From Tessaracoccus flavescens (GTDB lineage: Bacteria > Actinomycetota > Actinomycetes > Propionibacteriales > Propionibacteriaceae): a stretch of 8,002 nucleotides of DNA. Of this stretch, positions 5,816-8,002 are shown in pieces (position 1 is the first letter of the stretch; the number at the start of each line of letters is the position of its first letter). The stretch spans positions 1-8,002 of the forward strand of contig DYZF01000126.1 in assembly GCA_020741375.1 (NCBI GenBank). The letters are read 5' to 3'. Position numbers and translations under genes: made by a program. The notes below the pieces were generated by a model. The model was not told the DNA's origin, searched no databases, and was given only the letters and a program-made list of their open reading frames with translations.

Positions 5816-5844
5816 GAGTAGCCGCGCGACGCAGTCGCCGGGCG
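5816..5844 (+). repeat. Degenerate module-1 copy of the dispersed repeat
   Basis: GAGTAGCC, then a GC-rich stretch ending GTCGCCGGGCG, aligns with the first 28 nt of the full copy that starts 45 nt downstream (GAGTAGCCCGCGCGCGGAGCGCCGGGCG), with small gaps. It is preceded by TT, giving the TTGAGTAG also seen at 1190-1197. It lacks the GTATCGAAA end and the hairpin module, so it looks like a decayed or partial copy. Confidence 0.55.
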
Positions 5845-5860
5845 CACCCCTACGCTGATG

Positions 5861-6045
5861 GAGTAGCCCGCGCGCGGAGCGCCGGGCGTATCGAAATCTC
5901 GTGGGTTTGTCTGTGGACCTTGGTTGCGACGAGTGTGACGGGGATGGGGCCTTCTCGCCCAGGGGCTGTTCACGCGCTTAACGCGCGCGCGAACGCCCCA
6001 ACGCCCGACCCACCGCGAAGACCCCATCCCCGCCCCACTCTTGGC
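5861..6045 (+). repeat. Dispersed intergenic repeat, copy B (185 nt)
   Basis: This is the second copy of the element at 1192-1380, in the same orientation and again downstream of a + strand gene (95 nt after pdxH). Relative to copy A it lacks 4 nt after GTGGG and has about a dozen substitutions. The 45 nt after the GAGTAG start and the segment from GGGGATGGGG to CACTCTTGGC are the best conserved. The flanks differ completely from those of copy A, which sets the repeat limits at GAGTAG and CTTGGC. Confidence 0.85.
5940..6031 (+). terminator. Two-tier hairpin in repeat copy B
   Basis: The outer arms 5940-5954 and 6017-6031 pair with one mismatch (GAAGACCCC against GGGGCCTTC). The inner arms 5962-5977 and 5985-5999 pair with the same bulged T as in copy A plus one A/C mismatch. 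The structure is kept but weaker than in copy A, and the changes are not compensatory. It may end pdxH transcription. There is no U-tract. Confidence 0.5.
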
Positions 6046-6078
6046 TCTCGGCGGGCAGTTCGCGCTTGCTGTGGAACA

Positions 6079-6152
6079 AGCACTAATTAAGGCTCAACGG
6101 CCGACACGCCCGACATCGTCGGCGTGTCGCGGATCGAGCCTTAATTAGTGCT
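6079..6152. terminator. AT-rich 17-bp stem hairpin between convergent pdxH and clpB, possible bidirectional terminator
   Basis: The perfect 17-nt arms AGCACTAATTAAGGCTC (6079-6095) and GAGCCTTAATTAGTGCT (6136-6152) enclose a second stem, CGACACGCC (6102-6110) with GGCGTGTCG (6121-6129). A further GAC/GTC closes an ATC loop with one bulged C. The two stems are separated by a symmetric 6x6-nt internal loop. The element ends 37 nt from the clpB stop and lies well beyond pdxH. The outer stem is strikingly AT-rich for this genome and neither side has a U-tract. It could be a bidirectional terminator, a processed 3' structure, or a small hairpin-type mobile repeat. Confidence 0.6.
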
Positions 6153-6189
6153 CAACTTGTGGGGCAGCGGCGGGCGCGGCGCCCCGCGG

Positions 6190-8002
<1,813 letters not shown>

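Larger units (their letters stand above)
5767..6189. other. Gene-free 423-nt stretch between convergent pdxH and clpB
   Basis: I see no credible gene here. In order it holds a short perfect palindrome GAAGGGCCCTTC (5800-5811), a degenerate start of the dispersed repeat (5816-5844), a full repeat copy (5861-6045) and an AT-rich hairpin (6079-6152). The region is the shared 3' end of two convergent genes, so transcription-end and repeat-insertion functions fit it best. Confidence 0.8.

Noticed and set aside
5767..6027. Minus-strand ORF (86 aa) over repeat copy B, with a similar ORF at 1114-1407 over copy A
   Set aside because: The shared protein stretch only mirrors the DNA repeat. The 4-nt indel between copies shifts the frame, so the C-terminal parts become unrelated, and no start signal is seen.
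6079..6152. CIRCE (HrcA) operator or integron attC site, suggested by AGCACT...AGTGCT near clpB
   Set aside because: CIRCE is TTAGCACTC-N9-GAGTGCTAA, and here the arms differ and are 40 nt apart at the 3' end of clpB. The attC core sites RYYYAAC/GTTRRRY are absent.

Overview
This window is high-GC DNA with the gene density and codon bias of an actinomycete. A DUF1707 protein, leaderless start signals with a TANNNT -10 box just before the ATG, and 'TTGAGTAG...GTATCGAAA' intergenic repeats all fit Actinomycetota. Propionibacteriaceae is a guess I cannot test from the sequence alone. The content is mostly chromosomal housekeeping. I see no insertion sequence, prophage, CRISPR array or RNA gene.

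Layout, left to right. Positions 1-1193 (+) hold the C-terminal ~400 residues of a MATE/DinF-type efflux protein. A 189-nt dispersed repeat (1192-1380) starts inside its stop codon and carries a long two-tier hairpin. Positions 1475-2725 (+) encode a secreted lipoprotein of the soluble PQQ-type glucose/sorbosone dehydrogenase family. Positions 2731-3546 (+) encode an unrecognised membrane-associated protein, only 5 nt downstream. It ends tail-to-tail, with a 4-nt overlap, with a minus-strand gene (3543-4355) that joins DUF1707, a Pro/Tyr-rich linker, two membrane segments and an L7/L12-C-terminal-like tail. Positions 4396-4977 (-) encode a small DUF4287/SRPBCC-like protein with a strong Shine-Dalgarno. 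It is divergent from pdxH (5137-5766, +), and a nested palindrome lies between the two. The 423-nt gap 5767-6189 holds a degenerate repeat start, a second copy of the dispersed repeat (5861-6045) and an unrelated AT-rich 17-bp hairpin (6079-6152). Positions 6190-8002 (-) hold the C-terminal two thirds of the ClpB disaggregase.

The genes do not form one pathway: drug/metabolite efflux, periplasmic-side sugar oxidation, PLP synthesis and proteostasis are mixed. The least explained parts are non-coding: the two-module repeat found after two + strand genes, the nested palindrome at the pdxH divergent promoter, and the AT-rich hairpin facing the clpB end. Four genes share a TANNNT box 6-7 nt before ATG, while the DUF4287-like gene uses a Shine-Dalgarno leader. 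I do not see convincing evidence of a new multi-gene system.
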